64,000 nucleotides of DNA, taken from the NCBI GenBank assembly GCA_015680685.1, contig MNCI01014175.1:476632-540631 (forward strand), written 5' to 3'. Below are positions 32,170-44,299 of this stretch, in pieces. Within the stretch, counting starts at the first letter, position 1. Each line of letters opens with the position of its first letter. The notes under the pieces are model-generated. The model was not told the origin of the DNA. It made no database searches and saw nothing but the letters and a program-made list of their open reading frames with translations. The stretch is from Gnetum montanum (taxonomy: Eukaryota; Streptophyta; Gnetopsida; Gnetales; Gnetaceae). A program made the position numbers and the translations under genes.

Positions 32170-32890
32170 CAATATGATACCCATTGCAACATAATTTTCC
32201 CACACTTAATAAATTCTTTAAAAGATCCAAAACAAAATAGATTTGAAAATTAATATGTTTGTTATCTTAAGTTGTTGTGAAAGTAAGCGATCTAACTCTA
32301 GTAATAGTTAGCTTCTTCCCATGACCTATAGTTATCTTTCCATCATAATTTTATAAACCTGAGAATAATTTCTTATTTCTTGTCATGTGATTACTGCACC
32401 CATTATTAACATTCCAAATATTATTGTTGTTGCCAACATCTAGTACCTTTATAGAAATCAAGAGTTGATCTTTCTCTTTTTCAATGCAAAATACTTGTTC
32501 ACCTTTGTGTTGATCCTCTTAATGAACTTGATGTTCTATAATTTTTTCTTTTCCTTTCTTTTCATACTTATTTTTAGACAAACATTTCAGGAGTATGTGG
32601 GTATTGGTGCCACAAAAATCACAATGATCAATTTTCCTTGATTGATTGGATCTTCTATGAGCATGACCTCCTAATATGCCATGACTACATCCACATCCTC
32701 TAAATGAGGATCTACCTAAGATTCATTGATGTTTGTTTTGAATTTTAATTTGATTGGATGTATTGAAATTATGCTTGAAATGAATTTGTTGTTGAATCTT
32801 CATAATTATCAATCCTTTGCTCATATGTTCTTAAGCTTTTTATGAGCTCAAACATGGTTATCTTATTGATATCTTTTGCTTTTTTAATAG
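32170..32890 (-). pseudogene. Copia element C: nucleocapsid and protease
   Basis: On the minus strand with shifts: CDFCGTNTHILLKC (zinc knuckle), KGKEKIIEHQVHQEDQHKGE, then WNVNNGCSNHMT at the copia protease site (usual WxxDSGASxHM) and NKKLFSGL. It leads into the pre-integrase part at 6683 once element A is removed. The protease Asp is changed (VNNG), so it is dead. The whole stretch is present again at 33997-34717. Confidence 0.82.
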
Positions 32891-32891
32891 T

Positions 32892-33231
32892 GTTGGCACA
32901 TTTTTACCATTTCATGGAACAGGTGGACTCATTTGCAAATGGTGAGGTACAAAATCCTAATGAACTGAAACTATTCAAGGAGGATTATGTTCTTTCTTGT
33001 AAAGAATTCTACAACAGTTAATTAACCATGAAGTTGGATTAGAAATGAAAATGTTGCTGAATTGAATGTTTTGAAAATCAAGGGATAATGACATTGCAAT
33101 TGGGAATGTTGGCATGAGGGTTTATCTAGAGTCAAAAGAACATGGTGTATCAATTGTAGATATCTCTCTAGCTTATGATAGAGTAGCTCTAGTTACTTTT
33201 TCTGTAATAAAGTGCAGAGAAGATGAATATG
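32892..33231. other. Unplaced sequence before the second gap
   Basis: Single stretch between the duplicated block and the N gap. It does not continue copia C, which does continue after the second copy of the block. A plus-strand frame from 33114 (MRVYLESKEHGVSIVDISLA) runs into the gap. I do not recognise it. Confidence 0.45.
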
Positions 33232-33780
33232 NNNNNNNNNNNNNNNNNNNNNNNNNNNNNNNNNNNNNNNNNNNNNNNNNNNNNNNNNNNNNNNNNNNNN
33301 NNNNNNNNNNNNNNNNNNNNNNNNNNNNNNNNNNNNNNNNNNNNNNNNNNNNNNNNNNNNNNNNNNNNNNNNNNNNNNNNNNNNNNNNNNNNNNNNNNNN
33401 NNNNNNNNNNNNNNNNNNNNNNNNNNNNNNNNNNNNNNNNNNNNNNNNNNNNNNNNNNNNNNNNNNNNNNNNNNNNNNNNNNNNNNNNNNNNNNNNNNNN
33501 NNNNNNNNNNNNNNNNNNNNNNNNNNNNNNNNNNNNNNNNNNNNNNNNNNNNNNNNNNNNNNNNNNNNNNNNNNNNNNNNNNNNNNNNNNNNNNNNNNNN
33601 NNNNNNNNNNNNNNNNNNNNNNNNNNNNNNNNNNNNNNNNNNNNNNNNNNNNNNNNNNNNNNNNNNNNNNNNNNNNNNNNNNNNNNNNNNNNNNNNNNNN
33701 NNNNNNNNNNNNNNNNNNNNNNNNNNNNNNNNNNNNNNNNNNNNNNNNNNNNNNNNNNNNNNNNNNNNNNNNNNNNNNNN
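33232..33780. other. Assembly gap (N's)
   Basis: 549 undetermined bases between two copies of the same ~937-bp sequence. Confidence 1.
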
Positions 33781-34717
33781 AGGCGTTAAAAAGATAAAAG
33801 ATATAAAAATCATATACCTCAGACTTAACCATACAACCGTGACAATACAAGTAAGTCTAGGAAGACAGCGATTGATTAACCTTAAGTGTTCCATAAGGCA
33901 CATAAGCACTTAGTCCTTGGAGTTTGACCGGATCGTGCGTGCACACTCGTATTCATATGGTTGAGTGTAGGGGTACCTCGCCACTCATCAAACTTCAATA
34001 TGATACCCATTGCAACATAATTTTCCCACACTTAATAAATTCTTTAAAAGATCCAAAACAAAATAGATTTGAAAATTAATATGTTTGTTATCTTAAGTTG
34101 TTGTGAAAGTAAGCGATCTAACTCTAGTAATAGTTAGCTTCTTCCCATGACCTATAGTTATCTTTCCATCATAATTTTATAAACCTGAGAATAATTTCTT
34201 ATTTCTTGTCATGTGATTACTGCACCCATTATTAACATTCCAAATATTATTGTTGTTGCCAACATCTAGTACCTTTATAGAAATCAAGAGTTGATCTTTC
34301 TCTTTTTCAATGCAAAATACTTGTTCACCTTTGTGTTGATCCTCTTAATGAACTTGATGTTCTATAATTTTTTCTTTTCCTTTCTTTTCATACTTATTTT
34401 TAGACAAACATTTCAGGAGTATGTGGGTATTGGTGCCACAAAAATCACAATGATCAATTTTCCTTGATTGATTGGATCTTCTATGAGCATGACCTCCTAA
34501 TATGCCATGACTACATCCACATCCTCTAAATGAGGATCTACCTAAGATTCATTAATGTTTGTTTTGAATTTTAATTTGATTGGATGTATTGAAATTATGC
34601 TTGAAATGAATTTGTTGTTGAATCTTCATAATTATCAATCCTTTGCTCATATGTTCTTAAGCTTTTTATGAGCTCAAACATGGTTATCTTATTGATATCT
34701 TTTGCTTTTTTAATAGT
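33781..34717. repeat. Second copy of 31955-32891 (probable assembly duplication)
   Basis: Offset of 1826 bp, nearly identical including the element A LTR end and copia junction AACTTC, with only a few differences (for example ATATAT / AGATAT near the start). Identity ends at 32891/34717. Confidence 0.9.
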
Positions 34718-35284
34718 CACGATGATGGAATCATGTGATCTAGTTACACTTGGAAGGATCTTTTTAAGAGAACATCTTTCCCCTAGCATTTCTCCACAAT
34801 ATTCAAGTTCATTTCAAACTTGTTGAAATTGGCTGATGTATTGATTAATATTTCCTAAATCTAGCATGCGTAAAGATTCAAAATCTTTTATTAATACTTG
34901 TAACTTGAAAACATGAACTTTTGATGATCCCTTGTATGTAATCTCTAATGCATCACATGAAGCTTTGCTAATTTGAAGCATGAAAATTTGGAAAGATTGT
35001 CAAATCTAACCTAGATTGAATGATGAAAAATTCCTTTTCATCTTTCTTCTGAAGCTCCTTGACTTCATTCTTTTATTCTTCCTTCAAATCTTAAAATGTT
35101 ACTTCATCAACATCTTTAAATTCATTCTCAACAAAATCCTATAGATCTTGTGAGATAAAAAAATGTCTACATCTTGATTGTCCAATACTCATAATTCTCT
35201 CCACTAAAGACAAGAACCTAGAGAGACATGAATCTATGCTTTTGGACCATATTGGAGAGATCTCTTGTCAAGGATCTAAACTAA
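34718..35284 (-). pseudogene. Copia element C: gag
   Basis: Degraded minus-strand frames between the primer site and the nucleocapsid. The pieces fit a copia gag (UBN2-type) by position and by a run near 34720-34790 (KDPSKCN, IVTIKKAKDI, FELIKSLRTYEQ), which matches the usual end of this domain. Many stops. Confidence 0.65.
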
Positions 35285-35300
35285 CATGGCTCTAATACTA
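35285..35300 (-). promoter_or_regulatory. Copia element C primer-binding site
   Basis: Minus strand TAGTATTAGAGCCATG, close to the initiator-Met tRNA complement TGGTATCAGAGCC used by most plant copia elements. Confidence 0.75.
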
Positions 35301-35302
35301 AA

Positions 35303-35646
35303 TGAAAAACTTAAAGGGCCCTGGATCTATGATCTAAACTAAGAAAGGAAGAGTTGAGTTAGAACAAACACACATTCTTATGAAAACTCTCTTACTAATA
35401 ATCATTTAATTCTACAATTATATAAGACTTGATCTCCCAAGAATAGATTTGGAGAGAGAAGAATGAATTTAGGAAATTATGGGATGATCATTATCATCTC
35501 ATTTAAGAATTTTCTTAAAATAGAGAATTAACTAATCATGAGATAAGATAGCAATTATATTAATAGTATCTAAACTTATTTAATATAAATTTATGGATGA
35601 GATCTATCTAATTCTTTAATGGAATATCTAATCATCATATTCCACA
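35303..35646 (-). repeat. Copia element C 5' LTR
   Basis: On the minus strand begins TGTGGAATATGATG and ends TTTTTCA two bases before the primer site. A TATATAA motif lies near 35415. The matching 3' LTR is not seen in the window. Confidence 0.6.
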
Positions 35647-35739
35647 AAAATACATAATAGGTAATGAGTCTACTTCACATCCTAATAAAACAATGTATTC
35701 CTATAAAAGCTTTTAATTAACTTAACAGTTTATTACACA

Positions 35740-36450
35740 AACTTTATTTAACTTGATTCTTAAACCAAAGACATTTGAAAACTTTAAAAGTAGTATATGT
35801 AAGTCTACTATAAATTATGGATTCTTGTTAGAGAATAGAAAGGTATCATTAACAAATTGAGGATGGGTGAAATAATTGTAATGAAAAGTTAGCTGGATGT
35901 TTCTTATAATAGTATCATTTTTTAATTTTTTTAGGTAGGATCATAGATCTTCCATGGATAAACTAAAAAGAAAGGAAGAAATAGCATCACCTTGTAGTAA
36001 CCCATTTGAAGAAGAAAAAATCACAATATGGTGACCGTAAACAAGAATGGAAAATGAAGATCGTTAATAGTAGCCCTCAAGTATTTGTATCAATGATTAG
36101 GAAAGGTTATTTATATAACATAACTCTCATGTAGTTCCAATTCACCGCATTGTAAACTTGAAATATCAAGCTTTAAGATAATGTTGGGCTCCTTTTGCAA
36201 ATGAAATAAATGAAGAATCTCTTACACCAAATGCACCTAATCTAAGATGTGTCTCACTTTTATAAAAAATTCTTATTCTTTAGTAACTAGATGAGGAAAC
36301 ATCTTTCATAATTGAAGCATCATAATTTTTGAAAAAAATTTCTGCTAAATTATTTGTCTTAGTTGTATTAAGCATATGCAATCTATTTCCATACCATTTG
36401 ATTTTTGCAAATAATTTTTTCTTTTTTATTGAAATTAATCTTTTTAATAG
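35740..36450 (-). pseudogene. Second LINE reverse-transcriptase relic
   Basis: Minus-strand frames read AVNWNYM, then ILVYGHHIVIFSSSNGLLQG and DAISSFLFSLSMEDL (usual NGxPxGFFxxxRGLRQGDPLSPxLFxLxME), then FTHPQFVNDTFLFSN at the catalytic FADD box (FVND here). This is an L1-type RT with many stops. Confidence 0.7.
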
Positions 36451-36529
36451 GAAAGAGGAATTGGTATTTTAAGTAGTTGAAAATATTTCATTCAAAAATT
36501 ACATATTATAATCTTCTTGATTATTATAT

Positions 36530-36910
36530 CTTTTTGTAATCATGAAGGACATTTTTTTAATGTTTATTTTTCTCTACATAGGAAAAAAAGATGTTAAGGA
36601 AAAGTGAAAACATGTTGAAGTTGATGATAGGAATAAAAAATATGAATTTGAAAGTTAATGTTAATGATAAGAATGATAAAAAAGAAAAAAACTAGAGTAG
36701 ATAGAAGCTTCTATAAATACTTTTTTATCATTATAGAAATTATTGATTAGTTATGATAGATAGCTTGTAAGGTAAGTTTTTACTTATTTAACAAGAATAC
36801 TACTAACTCAATGATTAAAATTAATATTGATGAGAAGGTTATAATTAATAGTAATGGTTTTTGATGTGAGGTTAATAAAAAGTAATGAAGTGATGGTGAT
36901 GAAGAATTTA
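36530..36910. repeat. Dispersed repeat, copy 1
   Basis: AT-rich block that aligns over about 340 bp, in the same orientation, with 54500-54880 (for example GATAGATAGCTTGTAAGGTAAG / GATAGATAGCCCGTAAAGAAA and AACAAGAATACTACTAACTC / AATAAGAATACTATTTACTT). Function unknown. Confidence 0.65.
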
Positions 36911-37749
36911 TGCCATCATCTTCATATATTGACATTTTACCATAGATTTCTATTACTAACTTGAATTCTTTTGTTATTTTAAGTTCAAGCATGGATGTTG
37001 AAAATAGTATAGATGTTTTTAGGTCTAAGACCATCCTTCTAACTAATAATTGAATTTCTTCTCTGTATTTTTGAAAGCATAAATTATAACGTTGTATACC
37101 TGGGTATACATCTTTAAAATTGAAAAAAAAATTTCATGTTGTTTTTAATATTTTCTACTCAGTGTCAAGCATGTATGTAATATTATTACAATGCCATCCT
37201 TGAGAGCATAGCACAATACTATCCTTGAATCCCAAAAATACCAAGAAATGGAGGGCAGACTTAAGATGGACTATGCCTTAATAATTATAACACCTGCGTG
37301 TATAGTAAGAAGATACCTTACCTATTAGATTATGGTTAAAAGTGTAGTGAATACACCTTAGAAAACATATAAGCATTATAATATGGGACATACAAACAAA
37401 AGGCACAATGATATGCACAACTAGATTTAACCCTCTTTTTTGAAGAGTAGCAAAGGTTCCCATGCCTAAAGCCAAAACCCAAGTTATGTGCATGTTCTTG
37501 TGACATAGTTTACAAATAATAAAGATAATATAGTTCTATAAAGAAATAAATATAGTCATGATGGCATGAAACTTAAAATGATTTTCATACTCCTCTAGTC
37601 TTTAATATCTCCATTAAAAAAAAAAGAAGCAATGTCCTTGAAGCTTAATATTAAGTACAAATATTAAACTTGACTTAACATTCAACAAAAACCTAGAGAT
37701 ATTTATTAAAAAAAGGTTAATAAAGAAAAGATTTATACTTTTTCATATA
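36911..37749. other. AT-rich DNA, nothing recognised
   Basis: Short frames only. No domain and no repeat pair that I could match. Confidence 0.6.
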
Positions 37750-37754
37750 AACTA

Positions 37755-38084
37755 TGTTGGTTTTTGGTGAAGTCAAAACCAAATTTTCAGGCCTAGAAAT
37801 TTACAAAGGGTTGAGAAGAAGGAAAAAAAGCTTTATTAATTTTTCCATTACATCCAATTCATCAATTTGGATGGAAATTTATACATTGTTATTTGCTACA
37901 TATAGAACAAAGTCAACAAACTATTTGTGGATCTTAATTGATTTAGAGCAACTTACTTTGAACTCCTAATTTTCATACATGGGCATATTGATGTGTATAT
38001 TATTTAATGTAAATCCATAATAACTAAAAACTTAAGTGTGTGGATATTCCCACAATGTTATTTTTAGCAAATAAAATTCTAACA
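37755..38084 (-). repeat. Element G 3' LTR
   Basis: Begins TGTTGG and ends TTCTAACA on the plus strand. Aligns along its length with 39828-40174. Confidence 0.9.
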
Positions 38085-38463
38085 ATCCCTCCTTTATGGT
38101 AAACTTAACCATCATAGGAGACACTAAACTTTGGTTGGGACAAGCTGCCAACATAGATTTATTTGTCCAAACATAAAGAAAACTACATTTTAATATGAAG
38201 TGTCCCATACCACTTCAAATAAAATTAATTTTCATTGTGCAACTAAAAAATAATTTAATCTCCTCACCATAATATATCTCCTCGTCAATGCATCTCTTCA
38301 CTAGCTATGCATGCACATGATCTTATCACCAAAAGATCTCATTACCCAGGGTTCTCATCACCAAGTGGTGATTTCAGTTTCATCTTGCTTAGAAGTATTT
38401 GATGCTTCTATAAGAGCTTCTTCATCTTCAGCATCTTCAATGATTATAAAGGAGTTAAATTTC

Positions 38464-39180
38464 TTAATTTTTGCATTCAGCGCATCTTTCAAACCTTGTA
38501 ATTAATCCAGGAATGACCTGATTTCTTACAATGAAACAAGGCTTTCTAGATTGTTTGGAATTTGATCCTTTGTGTGTGGATACCAAGGCTTGATCTCCAA
38601 AAGCTACATGTCTAAGAACATTTTCACTCTTTTCCATGAGGGTAGAAATTACCTTTTGAGGATCTGCATTTGTACTTTTAAGTGCGAAAACTACATTTAT
38701 AAGGGGCGTTAGCATACTATTCAACAACACTACATTAGCTTCATCATCACTAATTGCAACACCAATTCTAGCTAATTGGGCATGAATATAATTAAATTTA
38801 TTTATGTGTACCACAATATTATCACCTTCATCCATTCAATAATTCATTCTTAAACTGAATAATTGTTGTTTTAAAGATATTATAGTGGAAGGAATTTGAG
38901 AACCAAAGAGATAATTTAATGTATCTCATACCTTCTTGGATGTAGCATTAGGCTTGATTAAGTGCAAATAATTATCAGCAAGAGAAAGCCCTAGAAAGGA
39001 GATTTCTACTTTATCATTAGCCTTCCATTTAATTCTTTTATCTGCATCTTGTGGTTGAATTGTCCGAGAAGCATAACACCATAAATCCTATCGGAGTAAA
39101 TAAACATCATTTTTGTTTTCCAAGTGTGAGTCTTGGCTTCTAATTTTTCCATTTTAGATTTTCCATATAAGAAAATTTAC
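38464..39180 (-). pseudogene. Element G gag (UBN2-type)
   Basis: The clearest frame, 38464-38835, reads GDNIVVHINKFNYIHAQLAR, IGVAISDDEANVVLLNSM and ADPQKVISTLMEKSE, the gag domain of copia elements (xGxSVxxHIxxFxxLxxxLxxIGxxIxDEDxAxxLLxSLP). Upstream to about 39180 the minus strand shows WCYASRTIQPQDADKRIKWK-like remnants of the gag N-terminus, broken by stops. A basic segment at the end could be the start of a nucleocapsid. No pol follows. Confidence 0.8.
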
Positions 39181-39807
39181 ACTTTGCACAGGCTTAAAAT
39201 ATTAAATACCCGCTAGTCAAATGTTGCTTCTATGTAATCAAAGAATTAGAAGGCACAAATCATCGAGTTCACCTTTGATGATAACTAAAATATAAAGTAA
39301 GCTTGCTACCAACTAATAAATCCAAATTCGATCCCTTAAAAAATTGTGCGAAAGACCAACTAGATGGTGCAAACTAATAAATTCCAAATGGGATGTGTTA
39401 AAAAATTTTGCTGAGACCAACCTGATGTTTCCAACTAATAAAATCCAAACGCAATACCTCAAGAGATTTGCAAAATTGAATTTTCATAGTAACCGATATT
39501 TGCATCGAATGCCCAGAAATACATTGCAGGAAAATTCTAGTGTTCCTCCCGCCAGAAATACTATCGTTAAATTTGATTTTGATGTTGGAGATACTACATT
39601 ATAATGATTGGACATGCTGCCTTAGTCACACTTTCCTCGATGATAATGCTGATACAATAGCGTTGGTGAGCTTAAACTTGAAATAAGAAATTCCGAATTC
39701 CCAAACTTTGTTGGATTGCTTCAATAAGAAATTTAAATATCAATGGTATATCAATGGTAAAGATTAAATAGCAGGATCGTTTTCTTTATGGTATGTATCA
39801 TTACAAA

Positions 39808-39827
39808 CATACCACTCTGATACTATT
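39808..39827 (-). promoter_or_regulatory. Element G primer-binding site
   Basis: Minus strand TAGTATCAGAGTGGT next to the 5' LTR, initiator-Met type with mismatches. Confidence 0.75.
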
Positions 39828-40174
39828 TGTTGGTTTTTGGCGGAGTCAAAACCAAATTTGCAGGCCCAGAAATTCACACAGGTCTAAAAAGAAGGAAAAT
39901 AATATTTATTGAATTTTCCACGGCACTCAATTCATCAACTGAATGGGAATTTATACATTGTTATTTATTAGATATACAACAAAGTTAACAAACTAATATA
40001 GATTCATATCCCACTATTTATGGATCAACTAATTTAGAGTAACTTACTTGGACCTTCTAATTTGGTACACAGGCATACCCGTGTATGTATATTTAATGTA
40101 AATCCGTAATAATTGAAAACTTAAACATGTGGATATTCCCCACAATGTTATTTTTAGCAAACAAAATTCCAAAA
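39828..40174 (-). repeat. Element G 5' LTR
   Basis: Same sequence as the 3' LTR with scattered changes. The end is altered to TTCCAAAA. Confidence 0.9.
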
Positions 40175-40179
40175 AACTA

Positions 40180-40849
40180 TACCAGCCATTTTTCTTAGAG
40201 TGAATTCTACTCACTTAATAGGTTCGTTGGTTCTCTACCCTTTGTAATAATATAAGAGTGTAAAATCAATCCTTGGCATCTAAGAGAAGGCTACAATATA
40301 CCTTAAGGAACTCATTCAACATGCATAGTGGAAGTCTAACACTAAGATGAGTAGGAATCTTTGGGACTTTAGCTTTAATATGGCATCACCCAAAACTACT
40401 TAATTGAGGGGAAATACATTGGTTTTCTAACTTTTAGAAGTGGTCTAAATGGGATTTATTTAGTGCCATCTAGCTTATTTCACATTCATCTTTTGTTATA
40501 GGTATTCCTATAACTTCCAAATACTATGACTCATTATAGAAAGTGATAGTACTAAGCTGGTCACCTACCATGATTCACAATGCCTGATCAATGTGATTTT
40601 TAGCATAAAACAATGCAATGAAATATTTATTATACTTGAGAGAATGCAAATCCTCATTTTTTAAAGATGTGCCTTGTTAATGCATAGAAATAAAAATATT
40701 TTTTGATTAGGTTCACATTTAATTATATAGAAATTGATATAGATTACATTCATTGTTCTTTTGTTACCTTAATCTTCAAAGGTCAATAGGGTATCAACTT
40801 TTCTAAATTAATGTCTTTAGAATTGAAGTTTTTTTTAACATGGAAACAT
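40180..40849. other. AT-rich DNA, nothing recognised
   Basis: No domain, no clear repeat. Confidence 0.55.
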
Positions 40850-42965
40850 AGAATACTATATGGTACTTTGCTAAATAGGATGACAACTAAAGCTTGTATG
40901 TAATCTAGTTTATACAAGAAAGAAATTTGAAAGGAATATCATAATGCTTTAAGAATTTCTAACTGTCATCCTTCTTAGACCTCATCTACTCTACATAATC
41001 CATCTTTAATAGATTCTACTTATCAAACTCAAAGTACAATGGTTTGCACTTCTTGTTAGCATACCTTTTCATATACTAAACATGCTTTTCAAGGTATAAC
41101 TTGACAACCTTGACTTTGTTTATCTAATACTTTATAAATTTATTCACAGAATTATTTTGACCATGAGGTGAGTTTGCTAATAGTTGAGGTACTACTAGCT
41201 GCCTTCCTAAGGTTAGCTTAGCTAGAAAAAATTCCATGATGAAAGATTTCTATATGTTGTAACTAAACTGTGCATGCATAGCAATGTCATCTATTTGGTT
41301 TGATTAAACTAGATGAACTACTATATGTACTTCTTCAAAACTTGATTCACCCTCTTCATCTATCTATTTGTCTAGGGATTATAGCTTGAAGATATCCCTA
41401 ACTTAGTATCAACCATCTCAAATAACTTTCATAAAAAATATCCTATGAAATGGGAATACTAATTTGAAATAATGCTTGTAGGAAGCCTAAAGTATCCACT
41501 CACATGATCAAAGGACAAACTTGCTACATTTTTAGCTATGCAAGAAGTTGGGCATTGAATGAAGATGTTGTACTTTGAGAATTTATCCATAGCTACAAGG
41601 ATGCTAGAAAATCCTATATTATGGGGAGCCCAATGATGAAGTTCATGGGAATAGTCACTCATGGAAGCTTTGATATTTCCATGGAATGAAGTAAGCCTCC
41701 TTGTTTTTTATTTGAATGCTTATCTTATTGATACATCAAACAACTGTGCACAAAATTTACCACATTAACCTTTCAGTTTGGCTAATAGAAAATTTAATTC
41801 GATCAATGCTACTACTTTTTGTGTCTTGAATGACATACTCAGATAGTATTGTAAAAATCATTGATCATTTTTAAATGCAAAGAACTTTAATCAAGGATCT
41901 AGATTCTCTTTTCTTTGAACATTAGAAAGACATTTACCTTACATTAATTAAAAGTATTACCACATTGGACCAATGCCAACAACTCCTATGCATGCTAATC
42001 ATGATGTAGTTCTTCTTGAATTTTCTCCTAGAGGTCATGATTTGTCATTATCCAAGAACTATTAGATTGACTCATGTCTTTCATTAAGCATAACTAAGGA
42101 CATCAACTTAAAGCATCTATTGCCACATTATTCTTGCTTAGTTGGTAGATGAATTGAAGATCAAATATTTATAGTAAACTCAATCATGAGGCTTGCTCCA
42201 GCTTCAACTTTCATTTGGCAGGTAGATAGCTTGTGGTACTATTCTCTATTTTTATTGTCATAGGACCATCCAAAAATATAGTGTCTCCAAGTTCAAGGCA
42301 ATGCATAATGGAAAATGTCTCTTTTCTATGCATTGAACATAATTTTTTTATTAGATTAAGTTTCTTGGATTCATATGCCATTGGATTTTTTTCTTATAAT
42401 TGGATGCCTCAATGTCCTCATTTGAAGCATCATTGTGAATTTTGAATGGCTTTGAGAAATCAAGCAATGCCAACACAAGTTAAGTTGTGAGGGTTGTTTT
42501 TATTTTTTTAAAGTTCTTCTAACACTTGTCATTCCATCTTGAAGGGACTTCCTTGTTCTGTAAATCTGTTAGGATTACTATAACTTTTGAGAATCTCCTG
42601 AAAAAACTCTTGTAATAACTAACTAGCCCAAAAAGCTATTGCACCTCATGCACATCATTTAGAATAGGACACATTGTTATTTGCTCTATATTATAAATAT
42701 TTGACTTCATTCAACCTCCTCTGATAATATGCTCAAGGAAATTTACCTCTTCTCTATAGAACTCATACTTCTCCTACTTGACATACAATCTATTCTATCA
42801 TAATTTGGAGAATACAAACTTGAATTGTTGAAGATGCTCCTTCATAAAATGAGAGTACATAGGAATGTTATTAAGATACAACAAAATAAACTTGCCAAGA
42901 TATTGATGGAACATCTTGTTCATGAGGATTCAAAAGATGGTAGAAGCATTGTAGAACTCAAAGTG
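40850..42965 (-). pseudogene. Chromovirus-like gypsy pol relic: RT end, RNase H, integrase
   Basis: Reading leftward from 42965 with many stops: FEFYNASTIF and ILMNKMFHQYLGKFILLYLN (C-terminal RT, YLNN at the YLDD box), VNFLEHIIRGG, SYYKSFFRRFSKVIVILTDL, FSKPFKIHNDASNEDIEAS (RNase H start). Integrase: GFSSILVAMDKFSKYNIFIQ, SCIAKNVASLSFDHVSGYF, then SSSYNP and MKRVNQVLKKYI, and YHIVFYVS near 40850. The order is that of a chromovirus. The upstream half of the RT lies at 50620-50985, so the element was split by a later insertion. Confidence 0.82.
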
Positions 42966-43344
42966 TAATACCCTTATGTTTAGAACCTAGGATATTTACT
43001 TATTATTTGCTTTATCATTGACAATTTAGGATAAGGTTTTTTTTTATAATATGATCTAATATTTTATTAATAACTTATGTTATAGTTAGTGACTTATATT
43101 ACTATACTTTAATATCCTTCTTTTATCCTTGTTGTAAATAAAACTTAAGATCTCTTTGATTGCATGATATTTGATGTTTTCTAATGGTTATCCATCTTGA
43201 GGTTTAAAGTGTTATCTTTTTCTTTATATGTATTTTGAATACATTGGTATTTTATTATTCTTTTACTTTTCATTATTGTCTAATTGTTATTACTAATCCT
43301 TGTTGCTCTTGGGATGGATAGATTGGAAGGATCGTGATGAGTTG
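42966..43344. other. AT-rich segment beginning TGTAATACCC
   Basis: Starts where the chromovirus RT is cut. TGTAATACCC is a plausible LTR start, and the far junction near 50610-50625 (GGTGTGACT then TTAAAGGAC) could be the matching end, with TCAAAG/TTAAAG as an imperfect target duplication. No internal domain is seen. Confidence 0.35.
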
Positions 43345-44220
43345 TGATTTGGTAGGTCCCGATGCTAGATACGCGACATCAGAGTCCTGACATTGTGTAC
43401 TTGACATCGGGGCTAATAAGAAATACTGGATACCTGACGTCACCTCATCCAGACCTTGCCTATAAATACTACACTTGGGCTTCCAAATGAGATATCTTAG
43501 AAGATAGTTAGTTTTTAGTTTTCAAGTTAGTTTTCATTTTCTTTCCTTTAAAGTCTATTATTTCTAAAGCATGCTTGTAGTGTGATGTTTGTAATCATAC
43601 AAAAAATTTGTTCGAGTGTGATGTACTTGGACACATTACATGAGTAGCAATAAAGATCAAGATTACTTCTATCATTGCAACATCCACTTAGATTAATATT
43701 GTTATTTTAATTATTTAATGCTTTCTATAGTTAAACATTTCCATTTATTGTTATTCACTGTTCTTGTTGTTAAGTGCAATATGTACACCTTAATCATGCA
43801 CATTTAAATGTAAATACTTGGTCACCCAAAGGTGCATCATTTGGCACAACCAATGATGTACACTTGGTAACCCTAGAAGGAGCTTCATGAAGTCCAAGAT
43901 GTGTACAAAAAATTAAGGGCAGATAGCATTGCCTTAGGCTAATTTAGACTTTGTTTCCATTATTTATTAGTTAATTAATTTATCTCTTTTTGTCATTAGG
44001 AATAGCACAACATAGAATTAGGAACCACATCATATGCCTCACTTTGGACTGAAACATACATGACAAAGTTACCGCTAGTCCAAGTGGGAAGATAGCAAAC
44101 TGCATGCAAGGCATAATGATCTAGATACCACAACTAGTTCCATCCATGGAATTTAACCAAATCACATGTGAACACTTGTAGTTCATATGGTTGAGTGTAG
44201 GGATACCTCGCCACTCATCA
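43345..44220 (+). repeat. Element H 5' LTR
   Basis: Starts TGATTTGGTAGGTCCC, ends CCACTCATCA. U3 of about 115 bp contains GACATC / CGATGT-type inverted motifs before the TATA box CTATAAATACT (43460-43470). The R/U5 part resembles that of element D. Confidence 0.87.
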
Positions 44221-44239
44221 TTGGCACCATTGCTGGGGA
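44221..44239 (+). promoter_or_regulatory. Element H primer-binding site, tRNA-Asp type
   Basis: TTGGCACCATTGCTGGGGA, identical to that of element A. Confidence 0.85.
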
Positions 44240-44299
44240 TGGTGCTAGTTATCTAGATTAGTTATATTATATAAGATCACTATAAAGGTATTAATGATA

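Larger units (their letters stand above)
37755..40174 (-). mobile_element. Element G: short non-autonomous copia element
   Basis: Two direct LTR copies, 37755-38084 and 39828-40174, both starting TGTTGGTTTTTGG, flanked by AACTA at 37750-37754 and 40175-40179. Primer site (minus GTATCAGAGTGGT) just left of the right LTR and purine tract (minus CCATAAAGGAGGGAT) just right of the left LTR. The interior (1.7 kb) has gag only, with no protease, integrase or RT. Confidence 0.9.
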
